From Carallia brachiata (Eukaryota; Streptophyta; Magnoliopsida; Malpighiales; Rhizophoraceae): DNA of 64,000 nt. The notes under the pieces were generated by a model that was given only the letters and a program-made list of their open reading frames with translations, was not told where the DNA came from and did no database searches. Shown here piece after piece: positions 13,932 to 27,000 of the stretch. Numbering within the stretch: position 1 is the stretch's first letter; the number at the start of each line of letters is the position of its first letter. The stretch covers positions 805,576 through 869,575 of the forward strand of contig JADCRB010000043.1 of NCBI GenBank assembly GCA_021464245.1, given 5' to 3'. The translations under genes and the position numbers were made by a program.

Positions 13932-14841
13932 CTTCTTCTTATGGCATTTCGCTGTGTGCGTGCATAATATGCATATATGATTTAGAATTTGAGAAGGATA
14001 GTTACGGTGATTAAACTTTAGAAGCTAGTTCATATGATTCCAAGGCTTGAGTTGACTCATCTACCCTGGCAAAATCAGCCGTCGCAATTACTGTATATTG
14101 ATCTTAATGCCACATGTTATTAATTACTATATATATTATATTGGTCTAACCACATTGACAGTCTCCACTACGTGCTTGGGGGTTAAATAATAATATTAAT
14201 GTTGCAGTTAAAGGTATGTCTACTATGGCTTGCTGTAATATAATGTTTAAGAGATTTCATCGGTATTATAAGTTTATAAGTTCAAATCTTTGTAAAAATA
14301 TCTGATTTTGATTAAAAATAATAGAATTTACTAATTCATAACTTAGTATTAAAGTTTAACTCATTTTACATATGATCCGTACAATCTTATATAATAAGAT
14401 TCTAAAGTATCACCTCTACTTTTAAAGGAACGTCTTTAATTACGTAACGAATTTTCACAGACAAAGTGACAATTACGAATTTTCTTCTTTTTGATCGCAA
14501 AATAATATTTTTAGCTACACTTAGCTTTTTAACTCGAGAGCTAAGCTGGAAAGGTTATCATTGATCGAAATTTTAGTCAAATTGGAATGAGACAATCCAT
14601 TTTCAATTTTACAACTTATATTGCAAAATCGACTCGTAGATTGAAAATTGGTGTCTCATCGGTGCCCTATGACTTCTTTCGAGAGATACCCTTAATTCGA
14701 GTAGATAAAAAGTCAGTGAGATCTATTTAAATGTGTGTGATGGGACATACAACAACTCCTTAAGATCTTAGTTAGCTTATTTGCCTCTGTTTCTTATAAC
14801 AGGATAAAAAAAAAAAAAAAACCATTATCATGCACTAGAAC

Positions 14842-15282
14842 TAAGATTATTAGAATCGAACTGATCATCGAATTAAAAATATTAATAGATTAAAATTCAA
14901 ACTGGTATTTAATAATATATATATATAAAGTAGTTTAAAAAAAATAATATATATATATATTAGTTAAATATTAATTTTTAAAATTTTAAGGATTAAATTG
15001 AAATTTTTAATAAATTTAGGATTAAATTAAAATTTTTAATTACATTCATAATTCAAATTATAATTTAAATAATTTTTGAGATCAAATTATAATTTATAAA
15101 ATTTTGATTTAATTCAGAACCAGTTGAAGTGGTCCGATTTTTACCAATTTTGACCAATTCTTGACCGATTTTGATCGATCCGAGTCTTGTGCTAATTTTT
15201 TCTCGAACCGAACCGAACCGCTGGTTGGTCACGAGTTTAAACCGGTCGGACCAGCCAATCCGGTTCGATTTTGACAAGCATG
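14842..15282. mobile_element. hAT-type MITE, copy 1 (8-bp target duplication)
   Basis: A 441-bp non-coding element flanked by the perfect 8-bp direct repeat ACTAGAAC (14834-14841 and 15283-15290). The left end carries 'gaatcgaac' and the right end 'ccggttcgattttgacaagcatg', so the ends are inverted. The interior, with 'aggattaaattgaaattttt' and related blocks, matches the elements at 21103 and 53407. An 8-bp duplication is the hAT superfamily hallmark. Confidence 0.85.
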
Positions 15283-15290
15283 ACTAGAAC

Positions 15291-18200
15291 ATAGCTCTTA
15301 TTTTTTTAAAAAAAAAAAAAGAAAGAAAATCAACCTTTCTTTATTACAAGAAATCCAATATTAGTAAAAAAAAAAAAATTGGCACAATAATTTTTTTTTT
15401 TTTAGTGTATGTTGCAACTAATACATCTTATACTGCTTTAACAAGCTCAAACACTATGTTATAACTTTGGCCTAATGTTACAACTTTTAACTTTGTGGAG
15501 TGGAGCCCATACGCTAAGAAAGGGTTTTTTTTTTTTTTTTTTTGACCAGAAAAAAAAAGGGCTAAGAAAGGGCTTTTTAGTTACAATAAGATGTCGCGAT
15601 CGCATCTTTTCATTTACTTGAAAAAGAACCTTAGAATTGTTTAAAAAAATAATACTATATAGTACAAAACTTTTTCACTATTTTTTATAATTTAATTTTT
15701 TTATTGATATGATAAAATTTTTTTAATAATTTTATTTTATTTTTAAAATTAAAATTTAACTAAATTTAGTGTTAGATAAAAATTTAAAAATTTTTCATAA
15801 AATTTTATAAAAAATCTTCCATAATATTTTCTTTATTCACTAAAAAAAAAAATCCAACACTTCTATTTGACCTTAAGCAGGTCAAAGAGGCCGTCCGAAC
15901 AGGACCCACACGACACATGGACCCCACTTTCCATGCCGGCCGTTCGATTAATTAAAAACATTAGTGATCAGATCAAGCGACTACACACAGCCACGTCTTA
16001 GGTCGCCTTTTGGTAATTCTATACTGTGCAGATTTTAGGCAAACTTAAAATAAAAAAAATTTTAATTAACTTTCATTAAGCCCCGTATACTCGTTTTGAT
16101 TGTTTTTAGATGCTGATTAAGTACGTAATTAATTTTGATTCCTTCTTGCAATCTTCCACCGTCTCTATCAAGTGGACACGCTGACATTTGGCTGGGTGTC
16201 CTACGTTTTTTGCCGTCCACAAAAACAACAGCGATCACAGCCATTCGATAGCTTGACTTTTATAGTTTTCCCCTGCAAGCTGTCATCAAGAGTACGACAA
16301 AGAAAAATAAAACTTTACCAATAAATCTGATAAGAGCACCACAGTCTATTTGTCTCCTAAATTATTATTTTATAATTATTACATACAATAGAATAGATAA
16401 ATTATACCACATAATAAAAAAATTAAATAAGAATTATATGACACGTCAAAAAAATTATATAATATAGATAATTAATTATTAAATTTTTTTATAAGAATAA
16501 ATTACTCGTATTGTATAATTTTTTTAAAATATCGTATATTTTTTTAAAATTTTCTACAATATCGTGTAATTAACTTATTGTATTATATGTTAACAATCAT
16601 AAAACAGTCATTTAACAAACGGTCCAAAAAATTTACCGATCTTACAAACACTCATAGTTCTATTACGACTTGTCGTTATAATATAAATTTCACAATTCAT
16701 AACTACTTTCAGAATAAAATATCGTAATTAATGGAAGAGTTGTGTGATTTGATAAAGACTTGTTGGTTTACTCCAAAGAAAATGAGTTACAATACGTGGC
16801 CTATAGCTACTGGACATAGAACAACTACAAAAGTGGGCTCATCTTAAGAAAATAATAATTAAATTTAATGAAATTTTGATTTTTCTGTGTACTAAATTTA
16901 TTGTACAATAAATACAGTATAATTTATAATAAAAATAAACAAAAATTATAGTGAGTTTAAAAAAATAATAATATATATATATATATTGCTAATTCGTTGC
17001 AAACACAGTCATTTTTATTTAAAAACATATTATATACGTTGAAAAATCTAATAACTTTTATGAGAAATTTTAAAAATTAAAAAAAATCTAAAATGAATCG
17101 GTCTCACATATTACACATACTTCTTTTCAGTTTATGTCCAATAATTGTAAAGCAATGTATGTTTTCTCAAAGAAATTTTTTTTTTTTAACAAGACTCAAA
17201 GAAAATTCGATATTATCCCTTCAAGGGGCTTTGACTTTCTTCCTTTCCATTTGGTTTTTCTTTTCCGATCCGGACTCGCACATTGTGAATCGCCTTTTTG
17301 TCATAAATGCGATGGATTGATTGGTGGTAGCACAATAAATTAATAGTTTTTCTCAAAACAAATAAACAATGAGCTAAAACTTTTTAAGCGAACAAATGAC
17401 ACGTATGACACCTTTTTTTTTAATAAAAATATATATCACCGATTTTTAAATTATTATATTTATAAATTAAAATGAGAATTATTATTTACGTTTTTATTTA
17501 ATTTTTTTATATGAAAAATTTACTACTCAAATATAATTGGATGTGAATAGACTTTTTTATATTTGATTATAATATTAATGAATTTAAAATTTATAATGTA
17601 TAGTATATACTATGCTTGACAATTTATAACACATTAAAAGGAGCTCAACGTCAAGCTAATGAGGATAGATTAAACTACCACTTTAAGTAACGATACATAT
17701 GATATCTAAATACTAGAAGTTGTGATTCCAATTCTAACTCTAAAACGCATTGGAATTGTTGTTTAGATTTTAGTTTCTACGATGAGCCAAAAATGCTACT
17801 TTTTGTTCGACGAGATTTTTACTTGAAATCAATGTGTGTCCAGGTCTAAGCTTTGTCCTCAACGGCCAATAATTAAGATTTTTGACATTCATGTAAGAAA
17901 TTTAGGTTCAAAATCTAGAAGAGTAGGTCTAACTTGTGAGATTTTATGGAAAAAAAAAATTATTTTTTATTATATAATTCAATTTAATAAATTTTTTTAT
18001 GGATAAAAAGATAAAAGTCCAAACTTTAATTATTAGACTAACTATTCATTGTCATCCAACACACAAGCTATTATTTCTTTTACTTTTAACAAACATATTT
18101 GGTCATTCAACCAAGTAAGTTTTTTTTATGCCATTTAGGAGATTACAAAAAATGTGTTTACTATTAATTTTTTTAATCTATCGTAACGTTCACTGAACCC

Positions 18201-21094
18201 TGGATTATATTAGAAAAAATGACATTTCTCTTTCTTATAAATCATGCGCATTCACGAAATTTAAACTTGAGACTTTTAATATTAATTATTGGATGTGGTT
18301 TTGCATTCGGTCCACAAGCCTAATTGGCTAGTTCCACTTTCACCTACAAGTATCTTCTAAATTTGACACATCACTAAATTGTTGTTTATATGCAAAAGTA
18401 GCGAAAACTGACGGATCAACTATTGCCTTGGCTCTGAAAACCGCCGTCTCTGCTCCCATCTGGTGTATGTAAAATATCAATTACCAGACAATACCAAATG
18501 TCGGATTGTCAATTTACCTACACCCATTGTCGCCCTTCATGGTTTATATTAGGATAACTACAAGTTGATCCAGTCTTAATTTTCATCTGACCTACTTGGA
18601 CGGTCTAGTCATCTTTTTTAGTTGACCTATATAGCCGATCGTATATGTCATTTGCACTAAATACCCAAACAAATACGTAGGATTAAGTTAATTAATATTC
18701 ACATAATTATGCAGAGTCCCCCAATCAAGAGCAACCAAATGGTCCCACAACTTGCTACGGGACCCACGATGTGGCATTTTGGATTTGATAAAAGAAGATT
18801 TAGCAAGGCTGTGGGGCCCTTGACGTGAATCACCCAACATGTTGAGCAATGGAAAGCAAAGTTAGTGAGTGGTGACTTGTGAAGATACTAAGTAGGTGGT
18901 GCTCTTGGAGCCGGCAATTGCTAAAGTGTTGTCAAAGGAACATAGCCAGGTTAAAAAACATCAATCAACGTTGCTGGATGGAACTGAATGGCTACTGCCG
19001 CCTGGTGCATGGAGCATATTGGAGGCAACCGAATGGAAACAGCAACTAGCGTGTGGAGCTTGGCCGTGTCTTATGCACAATTGCGTATGATATATGGGAA
19101 CCTTTTGGCCCAACTGAGCTTTCATTTTGATGATTTCTATGCTAGGAATAAATGGTCACTCTCTGGAGTTTTCGTGGAGCCGTGGAAGTAGTCATATAAT
19201 GTAAGATAATATGCTCTCATACATTTGTTTTATTCTACATATTAATTTGTAAATCCAACTCTTCCGTTTGTCCCCCTAGTTAGTGTTGTTGTGGGTGTGG
19301 TAGCTATGCTGCAATTTATGTTAGGAAAATAGTGGAAATCAAGTAGATTTTATATAATGGATAAACAGTTTTTTAAATAATATTCGTCCCTTCCTAAATT
19401 ACTATAGGTTTGTGACAAATTATGTCAATATTTACAGGCATTAATTTTTCTAAATCCTCTTATAAGAATTTCTTGAATTATAGGAAAAAAAAATCTGAAA
19501 GAATAATAAATGAATACCATTGAGTTAAATGAATATCTTATTTATAAAATTTGAATACTCATTTATGAAAAGTCACGACTCTTTTTAAAAAGATCAAAAA
19601 AATTTTTCTTGACATTTTTTCTTATAAAAGGTTATGACTCTTCCTATAAATAATTATGATTTTTTAATTATAATTTGTAACTTAATTTTTTTTTCAAAAA
19701 AACTAATATGACTATCTATTAATATATTTGTCAACAATCAACAAGTTCTTTGTTTTTCTTTTCTCTCGATTACCAACAGTGTAGTGTAGGTATGTACGTA
19801 GTATGACAACGACAAATATAGTGGTCCCAAATGAACCTCATTGGTTTAACATATCGAAGGTTCCATGCTCAAAAGGTTAAAAGCTTGTTAATATTTGCCA
19901 CATGCTTCTCTCTGGTTCAACGGAAATTTAATTGGCCTGAATGACCCAATACAAGCTTAAACTCTTTCTCCATAGTTCTCCAGTTTCATTCGATTGGTTC
20001 AAAGATACATAAGACCTACAATTTAACATAACAAGTACTTAATTAGTTTTGACCAAAAAATAACAAGTACTTAATTAGTAATGCTAAGATTCCCAGTGAT
20101 GATTAATAACAAGTAATTCGTGTCCTCATCCCAACTTTGATGTGATTTTGGGCTATTGAATCCAATCATACTTTGGTTGAAGAAACTTGTCACCTCTCTG
20201 TGAAACAATTCGTCTCAAAGTTTCGTCTTAAAGCTTTTAAGAACCCAAGGACCAAATATAGAAATATAGGTGCACCAGCAAAAATTTGCCATACCCAAAC
20301 CAGAACAGCCGTAAAGCGATAGGGCCATAGGGGTCAAACGAAAAGAGATCCAACTCGTAAGGGCAACTTCGTAATTTAGATGTAAATGAGCCCATCATAT
20401 CGTATTTAATTGAGGGGATACATAAACCTACGTTTTTATTTGTGTGTCCCACTAAGGTTGTTAAAATTTTTTATTTAAATTATAAGATTTTATGATTTTA
20501 TGATTATACATAAAATTAATAATTTATATTGATGAGTTTTTTTTGAGATAAGATCTCGATTTTACAATGTTATTAGAATCTCAATTTAAATCGTAAAATT
20601 ACTAGAATTTCGATCTAATTTTAAGATTTTTTGTTTTCTTCACTATAAGTTTTGAGTTATAACTCATTTTATTTATAACAAAAAATTATAAATATATGTT
20701 TTTGTTTAAATTTAAATACTAGATATAAGTAAACAAGTAATTAAATAAGAAAAAAATCTCAAATTTAGAAAAAAAAACTATTCTCTAATGATTATAAAAA
20801 GAGATAAAATTATTTTTTCTATTATAAAAGATTAAAATGATTATAATTCTTCTCATTAGTATTGATTTAATATGTATAAAATATTTAATTATGAGTTATA
20901 TATTATTGACATTAATTAATTTTTATTTTATTTTATTTTTAGTAAAATTTTATAATTTTACGATTTTATTTTATAAACTTATCTTAACATTTCAAATTAA
21001 TAAGATCTCGATTTTGAAAACTTTGGTCACGTCACACTCCTTCCACTTGCACTGTGGTAAAATTCCAGGCTTCCAACGTTTAGTTAGTAGGCGT
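15291..21094. other. Intergenic DNA without a supported gene
   Basis: AT-rich with poly-A/poly-T runs. A higher-GC island at 18700-19200 contains two short overlapping open frames, but they have no recognisable domain and no supporting gene structure. A segment at about 20450-21020 has partly inverted halves sharing 'agatctcgatttt' and may be another decayed MITE. I see no RNA gene. Confidence 0.5.
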
Positions 21095-21102
21095 CTCCTA
21101 CT

Positions 21103-21716
21103 TAAGGTTCTCTGAATCGAACCGGTTATTAAACTGGAAAGCTGAGAGGTTCAACGTTCAACCGGTAAAATCGGTATTTAATATTAAATATATAAAAATT
21201 AAATTTTTATATAGCTTATATAATTATATAAAATGTTATATTATATAAGAATGATAATAAATATTTAAAATAAAGTGTATTTTAAGAATTATATTAATAT
21301 TTACATATATTAAAGATATTACAATTAGTATATTTAACAAAATATAATTTATAAAAATTAATTTAAAAAATAATATTTATAAATAGTGATTAAATATTAA
21401 TTTTTAAATTTTAAAGATTAAATTGAAAATTTTAATCAATTGAGGACTAAATTAGAATTTTTAGTTAAAATTAGAATTTTAATTATAATTTAGATAAAGT
21501 TTTGAGTTAAATTATAATTTAAAATTTTTTGATTTAAATTGAACCGGTTCAACCGGTCCCAGTTTTCCCGCTTTTTGACCCGTTTTCCCAATTTTTGACC
21601 AATTTTTTTCGGTTCGGTCCGAATTCCTTTTTTAAAATTAAACCGGACTAGACTTAGAACTGGTTCCCAATTTTTTCGATTGAACCAGCCAGTCCGGTCC
21701 GGTTCTTAATTCCATG
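21103..21716. mobile_element. hAT-type MITE, copy 2 (8-bp target duplication)
   Basis: A 614-bp copy of the 14842 family, flanked by the perfect direct repeat CTCCTACT (21095-21102 and 21717-21724). The left end has 'gaatcgaaccgg', the right end 'ccggtccggttcttaattccatg'. The interior shares 'attaatttttaaattttaaa' and 'aggactaaatt' blocks with copy 1. It is non-coding. It lies about 750 bases before the NSP2 start codon, inside the likely upstream region of that gene. Confidence 0.87.
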
Positions 21717-22294
21717 CTCCTACTGCACGTAGCGAAGTTATGGAGGGACTTCTGAAGCCGAGGCCTCTTGCAATTTCTACAATTCTGCCCAAAATTCTTA
21801 CTACTTGACCAACCTCATGAATTTTTTACCATTTTTCTTGTGAGGATTACTTCTTTTTTTTTTTTTTTTTTGGCTGCTTATGATTAATCCCCCTTAAATA
21901 GACCCATCATCAGCTCACTAATAAGCTTATTAGTGAAATTAAGCATTGCTTTGCATTACATGTGTGAACATAAAATTAAACCAATTGTAATTTATATCAT
22001 CAGTGCCCTTCCTACTGCGAAATTTTCTAATTTTGATTCCAAGTTAACTTAAAGACTAAAGTTAAATTTGAATAAAAGTTAAAACATTTAAGTAAGACTC
22101 AGTTGAATTAAAACAATAATAATAATAAAAAAGTAAGTATACAAAAATTTATAAAAATTTAATAGACATATAATAATATAAATTATTAAATTATAAAAAT
22201 ATATTAAATTTAAAAATAATAATTAAATTAATTAAGTATCTCCTGCTACCTTAATTACCGTGTCTCCGAGTAATCTTGCTCAAGTTCCTCCCAC

Positions 22295-22302
22295 TATATA
22301 AA
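22295..22302 (+). promoter_or_regulatory. TATA box of NSP2
   Basis: TATATAAA lies 166 bases before the NSP2 start codon. Transcription would begin near 22330, giving a leader of about 140 bases. There is no upstream ATG in that leader, so initiation at 22468 is unobstructed. Confidence 0.65.
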
Positions 22303-22467
22303 GCCTTAAAGCTCTAAACAGAGTGACTCTGCATCCTTCGGTATCTCTTATTCAAGCTCTTTCCTCTCTCCCTTTCTGCCACTCCTTTTAAATACAGCAG
22401 CATTAACGCTAAAGCTGACACTTTTAGTATAGTACACCACATCAACAGAGATAGCAGCAGGTGAAGG

Positions 22468-24021
22468 ATGGACATAGCCATTGATGGCACCCATGAGCTT
22501 GACTTTACAAGTTACAGCACGTCCACTACGACCACGACCGCCAGTTCCACTGAAAATGGTGGCGACCCCTTTAAGTACTGGAGCGATTGGTCTCCTGTTG
22601 TGGACTGGGAAGCCTTGTCAGCCCATCAGCAGGATGACTTTCAAGATCTCTTGCAATCCGTGATGGATGATGGTGCTGGATTGATCAATCTCACTCAAAG
22701 TCTGATGATGACGAGCCAATTAGAGACGCCTAACTACGTCGACTCCGCTTCCTCCAACAGTACGGACCCAATGCTCACGGACGAAGAGACGAGTTGTGAG
22801 GACTTGAAGGGCTTGAGGTTGGTCCACCTGCTGATGGCCGCCGCCGAGGCGCTCACCGGCTTCAACAAAAGCCGTGAACTGGCGCGGGTGATATTGGTTC
22901 GGCTCAAGGAGTTGGTTTCCCCTACTGATGGGACCAACATGGAGAGGCTGGCTGCCTATTTCACCGACGCCTTACAAGTTTTGCTAGAAGGCGGCGCCGG
23001 CGTTCATTCTCACGGTAGACTAATAACAAGCAATGGGTCCCACCACCACCACCACAATCGTGATGATCATCAAGCGGACGTCCTGTCGGCATTCCAGCTC
23101 TTACAGGACATGTCTCCCTACGTGAAGTTCGGACATTTCACTGCAAATCAGGCAATCCTGGAAGCAGTGTCCGAGGACAGAAGGATCCATGTCGTGGACT
23201 TCGACATCACGGAGGGAATCCAGTGGGCCTCACTGATGCAGGCGTTAGTTTCAAGAAAGGATGGCCCACCTACCCCACACCTTAGGATCACGGCCTTATC
23301 AAGGGCGGGAAACAAAAGCGGGCGAAGATCAATCGGGACGGTCCAAGAGACCGGACGCCGTTTGATTGCTTTCGCCGCCTCGATCGGTCAACCTTTCTCA
23401 TTCCATCAGTGCAGGTTGGACTCCGACGAGACTTTCAGACCGTCGGCTTTGAAGTTAGTGAGAGGGGAGGCGTTGATCATGAACTGCATGCTCCACCTCC
23501 CTCATTTCGGGTACTGGGCGCCCGACTCGATCGCTTCGTTTTTATCCGGAGCCAAGACCCTGAACCCGAGACTCGTGACGTTGGTCGAGGAGGAGGTGGG
23601 GCCCACCGGTGACGGTGACGGCGGAGGGTTTTTAGGCAGGTTCATGGACACGTTGCACCATTTCTCTGCGCTATCCGATTCCCTGGAGGCAGGGTTTCCG
23701 ATGCAGAGTCGGGCTCGGGGTTTAGTAGAAAGGGTGTTCTTGGGGCCCAGAATAGTCGGGTCGTTGTCTCGGATCTACCGGATCCCCCGTGAACCGGAGG
23801 ATCAGGGTTGCTGCTGCTGGGGGGATTGGTTGCCTGCGGTGGGGTTCAGGCCAGCAGATCTGAGCTTCGCCAATCATTGTCAGGCGAAGCTTTTGTTGGG
23901 GCTTTTCCACGATGGATATAGGCTGGAGGAGTTAGGATGCAATAGGCTTGTCCTCAGCTGGAAATCTAGACCTTTACTCTCAGCTTCCATTTGGACTACT
24001 TCTTCGGACTCTAATTCGTAA
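22468..24021 (+). CDS. NSP2: GRAS transcription regulator NSP2, intronless
   Basis: Nuclear GRAS-family regulator. In legumes NSP2 pairs with NSP1 downstream of the common symbiosis pathway for nodulation and mycorrhiza, and promotes strigolactone synthesis. The 517-aa frame is uninterrupted; Medicago and Lotus NSP2 are about 500 aa. The N-terminus has the NSP2-like 'WSPVVDWEAL' (about 41-50). The GRAS domain starts near residue 113 (DLKGLRLVHLLMAAAEALTG). A His run (192-196) sits in the linker. The VHIID variant is IHVVDFD (240-246), followed by 'QETGRRL' and 'FSFHQCRLDSDETFR'. The C-terminal SAW region begins at WGDWL and ends '...SIW'. The absence of introns fits the family. The ATG is the first one after the TATA box. 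High similarity to known NSP2 over the whole domain makes this more specific than 'GRAS'. Confidence 0.95.
   Translation: MDIAIDGTHELDFTSYSTSTTTTTASSTENGGDPFKYWSDWSPVVDWEALSAHQQDDFQDLLQSVMDDGAGLINLTQSLMMTSQLETPNYVDSASSNSTDPMLTDEETSCEDLKGLRLVHLLMAAAEALTGFNKSRELARVILVRLKELVSPTDGTNMERLAAYFTDALQVLLEGGAGVHSHGRLITSNGSHHHHHNRDDHQADVLSAFQLLQDMSPYVKFGHFTANQAILEAVSEDRRIHVVDFDITEGIQWASLMQALVSRKDGPPTPHLRITALSRAGNKSGRRSIGTVQETGRRLIAFAASIGQPFSFHQCRLDSDETFRPSALKLVRGEALIMNCMLHLPHFGYWAPDSIASFLSGAKTLNPRLVTLVEEEVGPTGDGDGGGFLGRFMDTLHHFSALSDSLEAGFPMQSRARGLVERVFLGPRIVGSLSRIYRIPREPEDQGCCCWGDWLPAVGFRPADLSFANHCQAKLLLGLFHDGYRLEELGCNRLVLSWKSRPLLSASIWTTSSDSNS
22886..22906 (+). promoter_or_regulatory. miR171h-like target site in NSP2
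   Basis: The 21 bases encoding part of 'RVILVRLK' contain GTGATATTGGTTCGGCTCA. This pairs with Medicago miR171h (recalled from memory) with about three departures, at least one a G:U pair. It pairs less well with canonical miR171, which needs GGCGCGGCTCAA. Cleavage by miR171h is known for Medicago NSP2; here it is inferred from complementarity. Confidence 0.6.
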
Positions 24022-27000
24022 AATTTTACTCTTTTAATTATTATTATTTCCTGTTTGTTTTACCATTACAATTAATTTGCTAGCTACTTTGATGTTCCCC
24101 CACTAGTTTCATCTTTGTAATTTTCTTAGAGCACCAGGCGTAGATAGTTCATAGTGATCAGTTTTGGAGATTTGTAAAACAATACCACTGTGTGAAAACC
24201 AAACATTTTGCAAGCATCCCTGCACGAATTTTTTTTTTTTTTTTAACTTTTTTCAACTTATCAATTTTCTTGCACTGGTGTGGTTTTCTAGTTTCGTCAC
24301 GGGTGTTTATTATTTTTATTTATTTATTTTCTTAAAGTATAACATGCCTACATTCTTATATAACACAAATATATTTTATTATGTTTTTATTTTAAAAAAA
24401 TTATACTTATTATATAATATAAAATTATAATTGAATTATGCTCGTAAAAAGAAATGAGTTAAATAAATTTTCATGAGAAAAATCTCTCTCATATAGTCAT
24501 GTTATAAATCACATTATCTATCTGTGCTATTGGCCTTTGAACGAGATTAATCAATAATTACAATAACAAATACAGCTCAATCTTCATTTATAGGTGTTTG
24601 CATTATTTATTTCTGAGATTCAGCAACGCAGCAACTCCAGGCGACGAATTACTAAAATGTACAAAAAAAATGAATGGTAAAATTGAAACTATAGGGAATT
24701 ACATCTTTGTCTGAATTATTTAACTCGTTAATCATACCCGAGAATCTCATTTAATAGTAGTCTTCCTCGAAAAACATGGAACTGAAGTAGAGAACTTTTG
24801 ACATGAAAATACGAACTGACATAAAATTTTTCAAAGAGTGGAATATATCTCTATATATGGGAATATGTCAGTCGTAACTATAAGCATATAATTTGCATCT
24901 GAGAATTAGGATGCAGTTATTTCCTAGTAGTACTACTGTTTAACTTTGTGATGAGATCAAAATAACGTTACTTTAGGTTGTCTTACACACTTGCACATTA
25001 CACGTCTTGCATAAATTTCCTTGCTTCATTAAGCTCCAATGTGCCAAAAGCAAAAAAAAAAAAAAAAAAAGAAAGCAAATCAACAAACGCGATTTGTTCT
25101 TAGAAACCATGCGACCTTAGCTACGGTTGGCCACCTCAGCGGAGATGAATAATTAAACTAGTCCATCAATTTTTTTGTACTAAAAAAAAATGGTGCATTA
25201 AGGTGTTAAGGTATGACGGTCATCATAACTTCAAGCTGAGGTTCAAGTTATTATTATTATTTTCGTTGAACCAATTTTTATGAAGATAATCCACCACTCG
25301 AGTACTATTTTGAACAGTCAACTCTCGTTTAATCACAATATTAACTGGTCTGAAATTCAAAGTATAACAGTTCATTAAATCTCAAAAAGTAGATTTGTAC
25401 CCATTTACAATCACAGGAAGTCAAACCTAAATTGCAGCAGGGAGAGGCAAATCAGATTACTAATTAGACCAATATTTCGGATGATAATAACTAATCCACT
25501 ATCGACTAGTTTACAAATGCATTTGCTGCATTAGATATTAATGTGGAAAATAAGTTTGCCTAAGATACTTTCAGACTATAATCTGTACTAAATTTAAAGA
25601 AAATCAAAATGTGCAACTTCAAGAGAGAGAGAGAGAGAGAGAGCGAGGACTTATTAGTAGTTAGCATTTCCCTGTCTCTCCTCACGTGCTTCTGCTTTGG
25701 GGAGTACAACTGTTGGAATATTCTCGGATTGTGGCTAAGCACAACAAATATTCCATGCTTTAGATTGAATCACATTATATTTATATGTAGTTCTGGACCT
25801 TCTGCTGGCCTTGACCCTAATATCTGATCTAACACATTGTCAAGCATGCCAGGCACACGCCAGCAAGAATCGAAAGTTCCCCTTCTAGAGAACATGGTCA
25901 GCAAGTAAAGACTAATTAATTAATGCAGTATACAATAACCTATATGGACATATATTCTAGAAGTTAGTTTATATATATTGACGACGATTATCTAAGGCTC
26001 CTTGCCTTTAGTTACTGGCTTTTGTTTAAATTAGAATCCTTAATGAAATCACTGATACTTAAATCATGCTAGTACTCTCTTAATTATTTTCTTTAGGTAA
26101 TAAACTACCACCATTAACAATGTTTAGTGTTGCAAATGACATGCTAGATGATGCAAAATCAGCGCAAAAAAGCTGCTGAAACTGTAGGAAATTAATGCTA
26201 GACAGATAGTGAATGATTGTAATAAACACAATTTGGTAAAACATGGCGTAGGATAGAAAAGGGAAATACCCCCAATAACACAATCCTTAGTCGATGTTAG
26301 CTAATCTCAGATTTCAATGGCATTTAATAATGATAATGGTCAAACAGCCGGTGTTCAATAGTTAAAAAACTTTCAGAAAAAAAATTGATACACTTGTTCC
26401 AGCCAATTATAAACGTGTTTAGACAACAATGGACTCCGATGATGTGCCTTTGATCGCAAGCAGAGCCAGAGTCTGTGTCTCAACTTTGGATTGCTTATTG
26501 TCAAACAATTTTATGAAAGAGAAAGAATCAAACTGATCTTTCGAGTTGATCTTTGTCCGCTCAGAAAACAAAAATCTGGGATATCATTGGATTGTTGTCG
26601 AAAAATATAAAGATGAATTGGGAAGTCATGAGAATTGAAAGTGCGCTTGAAATTTTGAAGTGTTAGAAGTGCAGATTGTGCGTTTGAAAAATGGAAATAC
26701 TCGTTGAGATTGTGAATTGAAGGCTTGTAAAATGCAATCTGCTCATTAACATTAGAGCCGACAAGCACTGAAAACCTAGTTCAACAATTTGTCCGTGATA
26801 ATCACTCTATGCTTTTCGATTTAATTAAGTTTAATTCAACTTCTCTATCAAAATAATAATAATAATAATAAATACGCTTTTCGATTTAATTAAACTTCCC
26901 TGTCGAAATAACAGTAACAAATTCAAATTCATGAGTTCTATTCTGACTTTACAAGTCAACATAGTATTTTAAACCTTTCAAGTGTATGACTGTAGCAAAG

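Noticed and set aside
24164..24430. 88-codon frame after NSP2
   Set aside because: Phe/Leu/Tyr-rich translation of an AT-rich 3' flank with no conserved features.
25705..25760. Possible microRNA hairpin ('tggaatatt' / 'aatattcca')
   Set aside because: The stem is only about nine bases and does not extend, too short for a plant microRNA precursor.
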